DNA of 64,000 nt from Paraburkholderia caribensis (GCF_002902945.1 NZ_CP026101.1:2976001-3040000), one strand, 5' to 3'. Shown: positions 43,734-52,862, numbered from the stretch's first letter. Program-made: numbers and translations. The notes: a model not told the origin generated them from the letters alone.

Positions 43734-44795
43734 ATGTTCACGCTTTCCGATTTCGATTTCGACCTGCCGCCCGAGTTGATTGCGCAAGTCGCGTTGCCCC
43801 AGCGCAGCGCGAGCCGCCTGCTCGAAGTGAACGGGCAAACTTCGCCCGCGACGCTCGCCGATCGCCGTTTTGCCGACCTGCCCGACTGCATCGAGTCCGG
43901 CGATCTGCTCGTCTTCAACGATACCAAGGTTCTGAAGGCGCGCTTCATCGGCCAGAAGGCCAGTGGCGGCAAGATCGAAGTGCTGATCGAGCGGCTGACG
44001 GGCGAGCGCACCGCGCTCGCGCAGATCCGCGCGAGCAAAAGCCCGGGCGCGGGCACCGTGCTGCGCCTCGCCGACGCCTTCGACGTCACCGTCGGCGAAC
44101 GCGTCGAGCCGTTCTACACGCTGCACTTCCCCGACGACTGCCTGACGCTGATCGAGCAGTTCGGCCGCCTGCCGTTGCCGCCGTATATCGAGCACGACCC
44201 CGACGCGTTCGATGAAACGCGCTACCAGACGGTCTACGCCCAAAATCCGGGCGCGGTCGCGGCGCCGACGGCCGGCCTGCATTTCGACGATTCGATCTTT
44301 GCGCGCCTCGACGCGAAGGGCGTCGAGCGCGCGACGCTCACGCTGCACGTCGGCGCGGGCACGTTCCAGCCGGTGCGCGTCGAGAATATCGCCGAGCACA
44401 AGATGCATAGCGAGTGGTATCAGTTGCCGCAGTCGCTGGTCGACAGGATCGCGGCGACGAAGGCGCGCGGCAACCGCGTGATCGCGGTCGGCACGACGTC
44501 GATGCGCGCGCTGGAAGCCGCCGCGCGCGACGCCGACGCCGCTGGCCAGCCGCTCGCCGCGACGAGCGCCGAGACGGATATCTTCATCACGCCGGGCTAT
44601 CGGTTCCGCGTGGTCGACCGGCTGGTGACGAATTTCCACCTGCCGAAGTCGACGCTGCTGATGCTGGTGTCGGCGTTTGCGGGCATCGACACGATCCGCG
44701 CGGCGTACCGGCATGCCATCGACGAGCGATACCGGTTTTTCAGCTACGGCGACGCAATGCTGCTTACGCGCAACGACGACGCGCTTAACGCATAA
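43734..44795 (+). CDS. queA: S-adenosylmethionine:tRNA ribosyltransferase-isomerase
   Basis: QueA transfers the ribosyl part of SAM to 7-aminomethyl-7-deazaguanine in tRNA on the way to queuosine. The start is set at ATG 43734 (353 residues, MFTLSDFDFDLPPELIAQ). Motifs DLLVFNDTKVLKARF, GAVAAPTAGLHFD, LTLHVGAGTFQPVR and NFHLPKSTLLMLV are diagnostic. It is followed by tgt, the enzyme of the preceding step, so two steps of queuosine synthesis are encoded together. Confidence 0.97.
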   Translation: MFTLSDFDFDLPPELIAQVALPQRSASRLLEVNGQTSPATLADRRFADLPDCIESGDLLVFNDTKVLKARFIGQKASGGKIEVLIERLTGERTALAQIRASKSPGAGTVLRLADAFDVTVGERVEPFYTLHFPDDCLTLIEQFGRLPLPPYIEHDPDAFDETRYQTVYAQNPGAVAAPTAGLHFDDSIFARLDAKGVERATLTLHVGAGTFQPVRVENIAEHKMHSEWYQLPQSLVDRIAATKARGNRVIAVGTTSMRALEAAARDADAAGQPLAATSAETDIFITPGYRFRVVDRLVTNFHLPKSTLLMLVSAFAGIDTIRAAYRHAIDERYRFFSYGDAMLLTRNDDALNA

Positions 44796-44804
44796 TCCAT
44801 CAAC

Positions 44805-44829
44805 CGCCGCCGGACACCTTCCGGCGGCG
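44805..44829 (+). terminator. Hairpin between queA and tgt
   Basis: CGCCGCCGGA (44805-44814), loop CACCT and TCCGGCGGCG (44820-44829) form a perfect 10-bp GC stem followed by TTCTTC. The T-tract is short, so it may be a partial terminator or an mRNA-stabilising hairpin within a queA-tgt transcript. Confidence 0.5.
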
Positions 44830-44878
44830 TTCTTCAATTGCGCCGGACTGTTTTTCGGTTGCACGGGAGTACCAGAAG

Positions 44879-46090
44879 ATGACCGACGGTCATAACAACG
44901 CTGCAAGCGCCGATCACGGCGCCTACCTTGGCGATCACGTTCGCCCCGACAACGGCCTCAAATTCGAGCTGCTCAAGACCGATGGCCAGGCGCGCCGCGG
45001 CCGTCTGACGCTGAACCACGGCGTAATCGAAACGCCGATCTTCATGCCCGTCGGCACGTACGGCACCGTCAAGGCGATCCAGCCGCGCGAGCTCGAAGAA
45101 ATCCGCGCGCAGATCATCCTCGGCAACACTTTCCATCTGTGGCTGCGCCCCGGACTGGAAACGATCGCGGCGCACGGCGGCCTGCACGGCTTCATGGGCT
45201 GGAAGCGGCCGATTCTCACGGATTCCGGCGGCTTCCAGGTGTTTTCGCTCGGCGACCTGCGCAAGATCACGGAAGACGGCGTGACGTTCGCGTCGCCGAT
45301 CAACGGCGACAAGCTGTTCCTGTCGCCGGAAGTGTCGATGCAGATCCAGAAGGTGCTGAACTCGGACGTCGTGATGCAGTTCGATGAATGCACGCCCTAC
45401 GCGACCAACGGCGTGCCCACGTCGCACCAGGACGCCGCCGATTCGATGCGCATGTCGATGCGCTGGGCAAAACGCTCGATCGACGAATTCAACCGGCTCG
45501 GCAATCCGAACGCGCTGTTCGGCATCGTTCAGGGCGGCATGTTCGAAGACCTGCGCGACGAATCGCTCGCGGGGCTGGCGGAAATCGGCTTTCACGGCCT
45601 CGCGATCGGCGGGTTGTCCGTCGGCGAGCCGAAGGAAGACATGATGCGCGTGCTGAACCATATCGGCCCGAAGCTGCCCGCCGACAAGCCGCACTACCTG
45701 ATGGGCGTCGGCACGCCGGAAGACCTCGTGGCGGGCGTTTCAGCGGGCGTCGACATGTTCGACTGCGTGATGCCGACCCGCAACGCGCGCAACGGCTGGC
45801 TCTTCACGCGTTTCGGCGACATCAAGATCCGCAACGCCACGCACAAGAACTCGCTGCGTCCGCTCGACGAGCAATGCGGCTGCTACACGTGCCGCAACTT
45901 CACGCGCGGCTATCTGCACCATCTGCATCGCGTCGGCGAGATTCTCGGCGCGCAACTGAACACGATCCACAACCTGCACTACTACCTCGAACTGATGCAG
46001 GAAATGCGCGACGCCATCGACGCCCAGATGTTCGACGCGTTCAGAAAGGTGTTTCACGAAAACCGGGCGCGCGGAACGGAGCAGGGTTAA
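44879..46090 (+). CDS. tgt: Queuine/preQ1 tRNA-ribosyltransferase
   Basis: Tgt exchanges guanine 34 for preQ1 in GUN-anticodon tRNAs. The 403-residue protein has a GGGAG ribosome-binding site. Catalytic features are ILTDSGGFQVFSL (first aspartate), GIVQGGMFEDLR, DMFDCVMPTRNARNG (nucleophilic aspartate), and the zinc site CGCYTCRNFTRGYLHHL. The N-terminus carries about 25 extra residues before the conserved LKFELLKTDG. Together with queA it forms the typical queA-tgt-yajC-secD-secF order. Confidence 0.97.
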   Translation: MTDGHNNAASADHGAYLGDHVRPDNGLKFELLKTDGQARRGRLTLNHGVIETPIFMPVGTYGTVKAIQPRELEEIRAQIILGNTFHLWLRPGLETIAAHGGLHGFMGWKRPILTDSGGFQVFSLGDLRKITEDGVTFASPINGDKLFLSPEVSMQIQKVLNSDVVMQFDECTPYATNGVPTSHQDAADSMRMSMRWAKRSIDEFNRLGNPNALFGIVQGGMFEDLRDESLAGLAEIGFHGLAIGGLSVGEPKEDMMRVLNHIGPKLPADKPHYLMGVGTPEDLVAGVSAGVDMFDCVMPTRNARNGWLFTRFGDIKIRNATHKNSLRPLDEQCGCYTCRNFTRGYLHHLHRVGEILGAQLNTIHNLHYYLELMQEMRDAIDAQMFDAFRKVFHENRARGTEQG

Positions 46091-46279
46091 ACGCGGCATC
46101 GGGCGGCGCGTAAAAACCGTTCTCCCACATAGCGCGTCAGACATTACAATTAACTTTCGGAATATCGGCAAAGCCCCTTGACAAGCCGTCAGGAAAACCC
46201 GTTCCGGGTGCCGTCCCGTAAATGGCCAGTGGTAGAATAACCGGCTGATTTTTTTGATTGTTATAACGGAGAGACCAAC

Positions 46280-46609
46280 GTGTCGTTCATTACCGATGCC
46301 TTCGCGCAAGGCAGTGCAGCAGGTGGCGCCGAATCGAGCCTGATGAGCTTCCTGCCGCTGATTCTGATGTTCGCGGTGCTGTATTTCATCATGATTCGCC
46401 CGCAAATGAAGCGCCAGAAGGAACACCGCAACATGCTCGCCGCGATGGCGAAGGGCGATGAAGTGGTGACGAACGGCGGCATCGTCGGCAAGGTGACCAA
46501 GGTCGGCGAAGCCTACGTTGGCGTCGAAATCGCAGAAGGTACGGAAATCACGGTGCAGAAGTCGTCGGTGACGACCATTCTGCCGAAGGGCACCCTGAAG
46601 TCGCTGTAA
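46280..46609 (+). CDS. yajC: Preprotein translocase accessory subunit YajC
   Basis: YajC is a small single-span inner-membrane protein that associates with SecDF. It starts with GTG at 46280 after ACGGAGAGACC and has 109 residues. The membrane segment is LMSFLPLILMFAVLYFIMI (about residues 14-32), followed by the RPQMKRQKEH motif and a cytosolic domain with GDEVVTNGGIVGKV. All are family hallmarks. Confidence 0.95.
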   Translation: MSFITDAFAQGSAAGGAESSLMSFLPLILMFAVLYFIMIRPQMKRQKEHRNMLAAMAKGDEVVTNGGIVGKVTKVGEAYVGVEIAEGTEITVQKSSVTTILPKGTLKSL

Positions 46610-46730
46610 GGCCTGCTCTCTCGCGTCCGGCGCGGCCTCGCGTCGATCGAAGCAAACCGCGCATGGTTCTGCTCGCCGCGCTCATCGCCGGACGCATCGC
46701 TTTCAAGCCAACCTCCCGTTGGACCACCCC

Positions 46731-48785
46731 ATGAATCGTTATCCCCTCTGGAAGTATGTCGTGATGCTGGTGGCGCTCGTCATCGGCCTCGTGTACACGC
46801 TGCCCAATTTCTTCGGCGAAGCGCCGGCGGTGCAGGTGTCGAGCGGCAAGGCAACGGTGAAGCTCGATTCGACCACGCTGTCGCAGGTCGAAGGCGCGCT
46901 CGCCTCCAGCCAGATCAAGCCGGACGACGTCACGTTCGACAACTCCGCGACGAACGCGAACATCCGCGTGCGTCTGAAAGACACCGACACCCAGCTGCGC
47001 GTGAAGGATCTGCTGCAAAAGGCGCTCAATAGCGACCCGAGCGATCCGCAGTACATCGTCGCGCTGAATCTGCAGAGTGCGTCGCCGCGCTGGCTGACCG
47101 CGCTGCACGCACTGCCCATGTACCTCGGTCTCGATCTGCGCGGCGGCGTGCACTTCCTGCTGCAGGTCGACATGGCAGGCGCGCTGAACAAGAAGCTGGA
47201 TTCGGACGCATCGGATGCGCGCACGCTGCTGCGCGACAAGGGCATCCGCGATGGCGGCGTGAACCGCGTCGGTCAGTCGGTGGTCATCAACTTCGCAGAC
47301 CAGGACGTCGCGGAAAACGCCCGCAAGCAACTGGTGACAGGCGTCTCCGAACTCCAGTGGGCGACCCAGCCGAACCCGGCGGGCGGCTTCCAGGCGGTGG
47401 GCACGTTCACGCCGGCCGTGCAGAAAACGGTCGAGGACGCAGCGCTCAAGCAGAACATCACGACGCTGCACAACCGCGTCAACGAACTCGGCGTGGCCGA
47501 GCCGGTGATCCAGCAGCAAGGTTCCGACCGCATCGTCGTCGAACTGCCGGGCGTGCAGGACACGGCGAAGGCGAAGGACATCATCGGCCGCACGGCGACG
47601 CTCGAAGCGCGTCTTGCCGATCCGAACGGCCTGCATCCGAATCCGAACGACCCGGTTCCGGCAGGCGACGAACTCTTCACGCAAGGCAACGCCGCGCCCG
47701 TGCTGCTGCGCAAGGCCGTGATCTTCACGGGCGACCGCATCATCGACGCGTCGGCGGGCTTCGACGAACATCAGCGTCCGTCCGTCAACATCCGTCTCGA
47801 CTCGGCGGGCGGCCGCGCGGTGCGCAGCGTCTCGCGCGACAACATCGGCAAGCCGATGGCGATGGTGCTGTTCGAAAAGGGCAAGGGCGAAGTGCTGACG
47901 GTCGCGACGATCCAGTCGGAACTGGGCGATCGTTTCCAGATCACGGGCCAGCCCACGCCGCAAGCCGCAACCGATCTCGCGCTGCTGCTGCGCGCCGGCT
48001 CGCTCGCCGCGCCGATGGACATCATCGAAGAACGCACCATCGGGCCAAGCCTCGGCGCCGACAACATCAAGAAGGGCTTCCACTCGGTGGTGTGGGGATT
48101 CGCGGCAATCGCCGTGTTCATGATCGCGTACTACATGCTGTTCGGCCTGATCTCGATGATCGCGCTGTCGGTGAACCTGCTGCTGCTGATCGCGATTCTG
48201 TCGATGCTGCAGGCCACGCTGACATTGCCGGGCATCGCCGCTATCGCGCTCGCGCTCGGTATGGCGATCGACGCAAACGTGCTGATCAACGAGCGCGTGC
48301 GTGAAGAGCTGCGCAACGGCGCGCCGCCGCAACTGGCCATCCAGAGCGGCTACGCGCATGCGTGGGCGACGATTCTCGACTCGAACGTGACGACGCTGAT
48401 CGCCGGTCTCGCGCTGCTCGCGTTCGGCTCAGGTCCCGTGCGCGGCTTTGCCGTCGTGCACTGTATCGGCATCATGACGTCGATGTTCTCGGCCGTGTTC
48501 TTCTCGCGCGGTCTCGTGAACCTCTGGTACGGCGGCAAGAAAAAGCTGCAAACGCTTGCGATCGGCCAGGTGTGGAAGCCCGCTGCCGCCGAGGGCGCAA
48601 CGGCATATCTCGACAACGCGGACACGCAGACCGACACGGCTCGCGCGATCGCCGCGGCAACGGCGCCCAAGGCGAAGCCGAAGGCCAAGGCGCCCGCCGG
48701 CGCCGCGAAAGCCCAGGCTGCCAAGCCGACGCTGCGCAACCGCAATGCGCCGGGTGGCACGAACAAACCGGGTTCATCCCGCTGA
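46731..48785 (+). CDS. secD: Protein translocase subunit SecD
   Basis: SecD uses the proton gradient to help pull exported proteins across the inner membrane. The start is set at ATG 46731 (684 residues, MNRYPLWKYVVMLVALVIG); a TTG 12 bases upstream is less likely. One membrane span is followed by a large periplasmic region with GLDLRGGVHFLLQVDM, then a C-terminal bundle with MTSMFSAVFFSRGLVN. The ending is an extended Lys/Ala/Pro-rich cytosolic tail (KAKPKAKAPAG) longer than in E. coli. There is no strong Shine-Dalgarno site. Confidence 0.96.
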   Translation: MNRYPLWKYVVMLVALVIGLVYTLPNFFGEAPAVQVSSGKATVKLDSTTLSQVEGALASSQIKPDDVTFDNSATNANIRVRLKDTDTQLRVKDLLQKALNSDPSDPQYIVALNLQSASPRWLTALHALPMYLGLDLRGGVHFLLQVDMAGALNKKLDSDASDARTLLRDKGIRDGGVNRVGQSVVINFADQDVAENARKQLVTGVSELQWATQPNPAGGFQAVGTFTPAVQKTVEDAALKQNITTLHNRVNELGVAEPVIQQQGSDRIVVELPGVQDTAKAKDIIGRTATLEARLADPNGLHPNPNDPVPAGDELFTQGNAAPVLLRKAVIFTGDRIIDASAGFDEHQRPSVNIRLDSAGGRAVRSVSRDNIGKPMAMVLFEKGKGEVLTVATIQSELGDRFQITGQPTPQAATDLALLLRAGSLAAPMDIIEERTIGPSLGADNIKKGFHSVVWGFAAIAVFMIAYYMLFGLISMIALSVNLLLLIAILSMLQATLTLPGIAAIALALGMAIDANVLINERVREELRNGAPPQLAIQSGYAHAWATILDSNVTTLIAGLALLAFGSGPVRGFAVVHCIGIMTSMFSAVFFSRGLVNLWYGGKKKLQTLAIGQVWKPAAAEGATAYLDNADTQTDTARAIAAATAPKAKPKAKAPAGAAKAQAAKPTLRNRNAPGGTNKPGSSR

Positions 48786-48802
48786 GTCCCGGAGAAGAGA
48801 AC

Positions 48803-49753
48803 ATGGAATTTTTCCGCATCCGCAAAGACATTCCCTTCATGCAGCGCGCGTTGATCTTCAACGCGATCTCGCTGCTGACGTTCATCGCCGCCGTGTTTTT
48901 CCTGCTGCATCGCGGGCTGCATCTGTCCGTTGAATTCACGGGCGGCACGGTCATCGAAGTGCAGTATCCGGGCGCCGTGCCGCTCGAACCCGTGCGCGAC
49001 ACACTGACCAAAATCGGCTACGCCGACGCTCAGGTGCAGAACTTCGGCACCTCGCGCGACGTGCTGATCCGTCTGCCGTTGAAGCAAGGCCTGAGCTCGG
49101 CGCAACAGAGCGATCAGGTGATGGCCGCGCTGACAGGCCAGGATTCGAACGCGAAGCTGCAGCGTGTCGAGTTCGTCGGCCCGCAGGTCGGCAAGGAGCT
49201 CGCCACCGACGGCCTGCTCGCGCTCGCGTGCGTGGTCGCGGGCATCGTGATCTATCTGTCGTTCCGCTTCGAGTGGAAGTACGCGGTCGCCGGTGTGATC
49301 GCAAACTTGCACGACGTCGTGATCATTCTCGGCTTCTTCGCGTTCTTCCAGTGGGAGTTCTCGCTGTCGGTGCTGGCTGCCGTGCTTGCCGTGCTGGGCT
49401 ATTCGGTGAACGAATCCGTGGTTATCTTCGACCGGATTCGCGAAACCTTCCGCCGCGAACGCAAGATGAGCGTGATCGAAGTCATCAACCACGCCATCAC
49501 GAGCACGATGTCGCGTACGATCATCACGCACGGCTGTACGCAGATGATGGTGCTGTCGATGTTCCTGTTCGGCGGCCCGACGCTGCACTACTTCGCACTG
49601 GCGCTGACGGTTGGCATTCTGTTCGGTATCTACTCGTCGGTGTTCGTCGCGGCGGCGCTCGCCATGTGGTTGGGCGTCAAGCGTGAAGACCTGATCAAGG
49701 ACAAGAAGGAACGCCACGATCCGAATGATCCGAACGCAGGCGCGCAGGTTTGA
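48803..49753 (+). CDS. secF: Protein translocase subunit SecF
   Basis: SecF pairs with SecD in the inner membrane. The start is set at ATG 48803 with GGAGAAG upstream, giving 316 residues (MEFFRIRKDIPFMQ). The family signature VEFTGGTVIEVQYPGAV follows the first membrane span. GYSVNESVVIFDRIRE is the conserved SecD/F fourth-segment motif, and the C-terminal spans follow. It starts 17 bases after the secD stop and is ended by a bidirectional terminator at 49791-49820. Confidence 0.97.
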   Translation: MEFFRIRKDIPFMQRALIFNAISLLTFIAAVFFLLHRGLHLSVEFTGGTVIEVQYPGAVPLEPVRDTLTKIGYADAQVQNFGTSRDVLIRLPLKQGLSSAQQSDQVMAALTGQDSNAKLQRVEFVGPQVGKELATDGLLALACVVAGIVIYLSFRFEWKYAVAGVIANLHDVVIILGFFAFFQWEFSLSVLAAVLAVLGYSVNESVVIFDRIRETFRRERKMSVIEVINHAITSTMSRTIITHGCTQMMVLSMFLFGGPTLHYFALALTVGILFGIYSSVFVAAALAMWLGVKREDLIKDKKERHDPNDPNAGAQV

Positions 49754-49790
49754 TTGAAAGCGTCTGATACTTCGGAAGCAAGGTAAAAAC

Positions 49791-49820
49791 AAAGGCCGGT
49801 TCGATGATGAACCGGCCTTT
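49791..49820. terminator. Bidirectional terminator after secF
   Basis: AAAGGCCGGTTC (49791-49802), loop GATGAT and GAACCGGCCTTT (49809-49820) form a perfect 12-bp stem with A/T runs on both flanks. It ends secF from the left and the convergent transporter gene from the right. Confidence 0.85.
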
Positions 49821-49856
49821 GTCGTTTACAGCGCCTGCGCTAACGCGTAACCCGAT

Positions 49857-51134
49857 TCACCGGAAGCCCAACTTGCGACGCGCCGCGATCAGCGCGATCA
49901 CGCTCAACACGGCGGCGAACATCAGATAGAAGCTCGGCGCGACTTTCGAGCCCGTCGCCTGGATCAGCCACGCGATGATGAACGGCCCGAAACCGCCGAA
50001 AATCGTCACCGCGATGTTATAGGCGAGCGACATGCCCGTCGTGCGCGTCTGGACCGGGAAGATTTCCGACAGCAGTCCCGGCAGCGAGCCGAAGTAAGCG
50101 GTCATCAGGAAGCCGAACACGATCTGCATGGCGATCAGCGTGCCGAAGGTCGGATGCGCGACGAGATAGCTGAACGCCGGACAGATCAGCACGAACAGCA
50201 ACACGGCGGGCACGAGCATGATGCGCACGCGCCCGTGACGGTCGGACAGATGCCCGACGACCGGCGAGCACACCAGCTGGATCACGCCCACCAGCGCAAT
50301 CGCCGCGAATGCCACCGATGGCGCGAGACCCAGCTGCTTGATCGCGAAAGTCGGCATGAACAGCACGAGATACGTCGATACCGTGCCGAGCACGACGATA
50401 CCCATGCCGATGAACAGCCGCAGTTTCTGGCTCGCGAAGGTATCGCGAATCGGCGTGGTGGTGGTTTCGGCGGCGAGGAACTCGGGGGTTTCGTCGAGCT
50501 TCGTGCGGATGTACCACGCGACGGGCCCGATCAGCAGGCCGAAGAAGAACGGTACGCGCCAGCCCCAGGACGCCATCTGTTCCGGCGACAACCCGCCTGT
50601 CAGGACCATGCCGAACAGTGCGGCGAGCAGCGTCGTCAGGCCCTGGCTCGCGATCTGCCAGCTGGCGAAATAGCCGCGCCGCCCCGGCACATGTTCGGCA
50701 AGAAAGGCGGTTGCGCTGCCGAATTCGCCGCCCGCCGAGAAGCCTTGCATCAACCGCGCGACGACGAGAATCAGCGGGGCTGCGAGTCCGATCGACTGAT
50801 ACGTCGGCAGCACGGCGATGATCAGCGTGCCGATCATCATCAGCAGGATCGAGAGCGTGAGCGCGGCCTTGCGCCCTGCCCGGTCGGCGTAGGCGCCGAG
50901 CACGATCGCTCCCAGCGGCCGCATGAAGAATGACACACCGAATGTGCCGAGCGTTAGCAGTAGCGAGACGGTGTCGTTGCCGGCTGGAAAGAACAGCTTT
51001 GAAATGACGACGGCGAAGAAGCCATAGACGACGAGGTCGAACCATTCCAGGGCGTTGCCGATCGACGCGGCGACCACCGTGCGCCATGTGTCGGGGCGGG
51101 TTTGCGCGGTGCTCGCGGCTAGTGTTGAACTCAT
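49857..51134 (-). CDS. MFS transporter, metabolite:H+ symporter type
   Basis: This 425-residue membrane protein has about 12 hydrophobic segments and belongs to the MHS branch (ProP, KgtP, ShiA, CitH relatives) that imports organic acids or betaines with protons. The start is set at ATG 51134 with CTGGAGATCC upstream. Family marks are ASIGNALEWFDLVVYGFF at the first helix, GAYADRAGRKAALT (the loop 2-3 MFS signature) and SDRHGRVR in the second half. The substrate cannot be assigned. Its upstream side faces the foldback element of 51295-52252. Confidence 0.88.
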   Translation of the reverse strand: MSSTLAASTAQTRPDTWRTVVAASIGNALEWFDLVVYGFFAVVISKLFFPAGNDTVSLLLTLGTFGVSFFMRPLGAIVLGAYADRAGRKAALTLSILLMMIGTLIIAVLPTYQSIGLAAPLILVVARLMQGFSAGGEFGSATAFLAEHVPGRRGYFASWQIASQGLTTLLAALFGMVLTGGLSPEQMASWGWRVPFFFGLLIGPVAWYIRTKLDETPEFLAAETTTTPIRDTFASQKLRLFIGMGIVVLGTVSTYLVLFMPTFAIKQLGLAPSVAFAAIALVGVIQLVCSPVVGHLSDRHGRVRIMLVPAVLLFVLICPAFSYLVAHPTFGTLIAMQIVFGFLMTAYFGSLPGLLSEIFPVQTRTTGMSLAYNIAVTIFGGFGPFIIAWLIQATGSKVAPSFYLMFAAVLSVIALIAARRKLGFR

Positions 51135-51294
51135 TGTGGATCTCCAGGTGCGCGCGATAGTCGTTGTCGTGGTGATTGGCGTGGGACGCCCGGTCCTTTC
51201 ATTTTGCCGGTTCGATGCGCGCACAACCGATCCGGCGTGGTTGTTCAATATGTACCGGAAAAATTAAGTCTGCACGAGGGGGAGAAGTGCCAGG

Positions 51295-51389
51295 GGTTTG
51301 GTTTGGTTTGGTTTGGTTTGGTTTGGTTTGGTTTGGTTTGGTTTGGTTTGGTTTGGTTTGGTTTGGTTTGGTTTGGTTTGGTTTGGTTT
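51295..51389 (+). repeat. Tandem GGTTT array, 19 copies
   Basis: Exactly 19 perfect copies of the pentamer GGTTT run from 51295 to 51389 without interruption, leading directly into foldback element copy A. Being five bases long it shifts frame at each unit and encodes spurious Gly-Leu-Val-Trp-Phe peptides. Copy number is expected to vary by slippage. Confidence 0.97.
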
Positions 51390-51399
51390 TGCCTTTTGC

Positions 51400-52064
51400 T
51401 TTCGCTGGCATCCGCGATGCGTTAGCTCGCTTCACGCGTCGCCCCTGTGCGGGGCGGCACCTACTTTTCTTTGCCGCCGCAAAGAAAAGTAGGCAAAAGA
51501 AAGCGGCTCACACCGCCAGCACCTGTTCTTACCCACGGGCCCCCAACGTCCCCATCCTCCAAACGGCAGCGCCCCGGCAACTGCCCGTTGCCAACGCTTC
51601 GAACAGCCGCCTCACCCGGTTCGAATACCCGTACTCGGGCCGACGGCAGCGAATGGTTTGCGCCGCCCAGGTGGCAAACTGTGTGTAGGTTGTCGCGTCG
51701 TATAGGGTAGCGCTCTTACAGGGTGGAACGCATGCGCTATCGGTCTGGAGTGAAGCATGTGGAGCACCACGGGCCGACACATAGTTTGCCACCTGGGCGG
51801 CGGAGGACTGTCTGGCGCGGCGTGTTGTGACGCGGGAGTGTGAAGCGGGTGAGGCGCAGGGAGAGAGCGTTGGCAACGCAGGTGAACAGGTGCGTTGCCG
51901 TGCGAAGGGCGGGGCCGTTGGGGGCCCGTGGGTAAGAACACGGGCTGGCGGTGTGAGCCGCTTTCTTTTGCCTACTTTTCTTTGCGGCGGCAAAGAAAAG
52001 TAGGTGCCGCCCCGCACAGGGGCGACGCCTGAAGCTAGATAACGTCACGCGGATGCCAGCGAAA
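51400..52064. repeat. Giant foldback repeat, copy A (665 bp)
   Basis: Two arms of 281 and 282 bp (51400-51680 and 51783-52064) are imperfect inverted repeats around a centre of about 102 bp. The outer 125 bp are nearly identical, including a nested hairpin CTACTTTTCTTTGC-CGCC-GCAAAGAAAAGTAG (51461-51492 and its mirror at 51972-52003). The inner ends carry a perfect 19-bp inverted repeat, GCCGCCCAGGTGGCAAACT (51662-51680) and its complement (51783-51801). The centre, beginning GTGTGTAGGTTGTCGCG, is closely shared with copy B at 60957-61624. Frames inside the arms give near-identical peptides on both strands, as expected of a palindrome, and are not real genes. No transposase is present. Confidence 0.92.
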
Positions 52065-52252
52065 AGGCAAACGGCGGATGCCAGCGAAAGCAAAGGCAAA
52101 CCACGGATGCCAGCGCAAAGACCAAAACACCAAACGGCGACGCGTGAAGCACGCTAACAAGTCGCGGATCCCAGCGAAATCACTAGCAAACCACCCAGCG
52201 TCGCAGACAGACCAAAAACCAAAACCAAAACCAAACCGCGCCGCCAAGGCGC
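52064..52252. repeat. Right flank of foldback copy A with degenerate repeats
   Basis: This 189-bp stretch holds further copies of GGATGCCAGCGAAA-like sequence (near 52075, 52103 and, as GGATCCCAGCG, 52168), a second GACGCGTGAAGC module near 52138, and CCAAAAC repeats near 52212-52233. It ends GCCGCCAAGGCGCC directly against the stop codon (TAG on the minus strand) of the yceI gene. It holds no gene. Confidence 0.75.
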
Positions 52253-52831
52253 CTACTGCTTGATCCCTTCAGCCTGAATATGCAGCACCGTCTTCATGCT
52301 AAATCCATATTTAGTACCAAAATCCATCCCATAGTCCGCGCGATTGAACTCCCCCGTCGCCTCGACACCGCACACCTCGCGCTTCAGCACAGGATGCTGA
52401 ATACATTTGAACGATTCGATCTTCAGATTCAGCGGCTTCGTGACACCCTTCAGTGTGAACTGACCATCAACCCCAACAGGCGTGTCGCCATCAAACTTGA
52501 TCGCCGTCCCTTTGAAAGTCGCCGTCGGATACTTCGCCACATCGAAAAAATCGCCCGACCGCAGATGCTCGTCAAGCTTCGTATTCCCCGTCTGGATCGA
52601 AGACGTATCCACCGTGACATCCACCGTGCCCGTCTTCGCAGCACGATCGAGCGTCACCGTGCCCGAACTTTTCGTGAACTTGCCACGCCACGTCGACACC
52701 CCACCCATGTGGTCGGACTCAAAGCTCGGATAGGTGTGCGTCGGATCGAGCTGATAAGTATCGGCAGCAAACGCGCCTGCCGCCACCGACGACGCCAGCG
52801 CGCCAGCCATAACCAAGAGCATCGTTTTCAA
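52253..52831 (-). CDS. yceI: YceI-family periplasmic lipid-binding protein
   Basis: YceI proteins are periplasmic lipocalin-like carriers that bind isoprenoid lipids. The start is TTG at 52831, chosen because AAAGGAGAATGAA precedes it and MKTMLLVMAGALASS gives a complete signal peptide cleaved near AFA-ADTYQ. An internal ATG at 52822 would truncate the charged N-terminus. The mature protein shows DPTHTYPSFESDHMG and FKGVTK-type strands (QFTLKGVTKPL), and a cysteine pair in KCIQHPVLKREVCG. It is 192 residues long and paired with a second YceI protein and cytochrome b561 upstream. Confidence 0.9.
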   Translation of the reverse strand: MKTMLLVMAGALASSVAAGAFAADTYQLDPTHTYPSFESDHMGGVSTWRGKFTKSSGTVTLDRAAKTGTVDVTVDTSSIQTGNTKLDEHLRSGDFFDVAKYPTATFKGTAIKFDGDTPVGVDGQFTLKGVTKPLNLKIESFKCIQHPVLKREVCGVEATGEFNRADYGMDFGTKYGFSMKTVLHIQAEGIKQ

Positions 52832-52862
52832 TTCATTCTCCTTTCTGTCTGCATGCTACGGT

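Noticed and set aside
51298..51492. Frames of repeated GLVWF-type residues in the GGTTT array
   Set aside because: Direct product of the pentamer repeat; no start signals or conserved protein.
51620..51650. T-arm-like GGTTCGAATACC near a GC stem, a possible tRNA fragment
   Set aside because: No acceptor stem, D-arm or anticodon arm around it, and copy B lacks the T-loop sequence.
51295..52252. CRISPR array as an explanation for the repeats
   Set aside because: No regularly spaced direct repeats with unique spacers and no cas genes; the structure is an inverted repeat.
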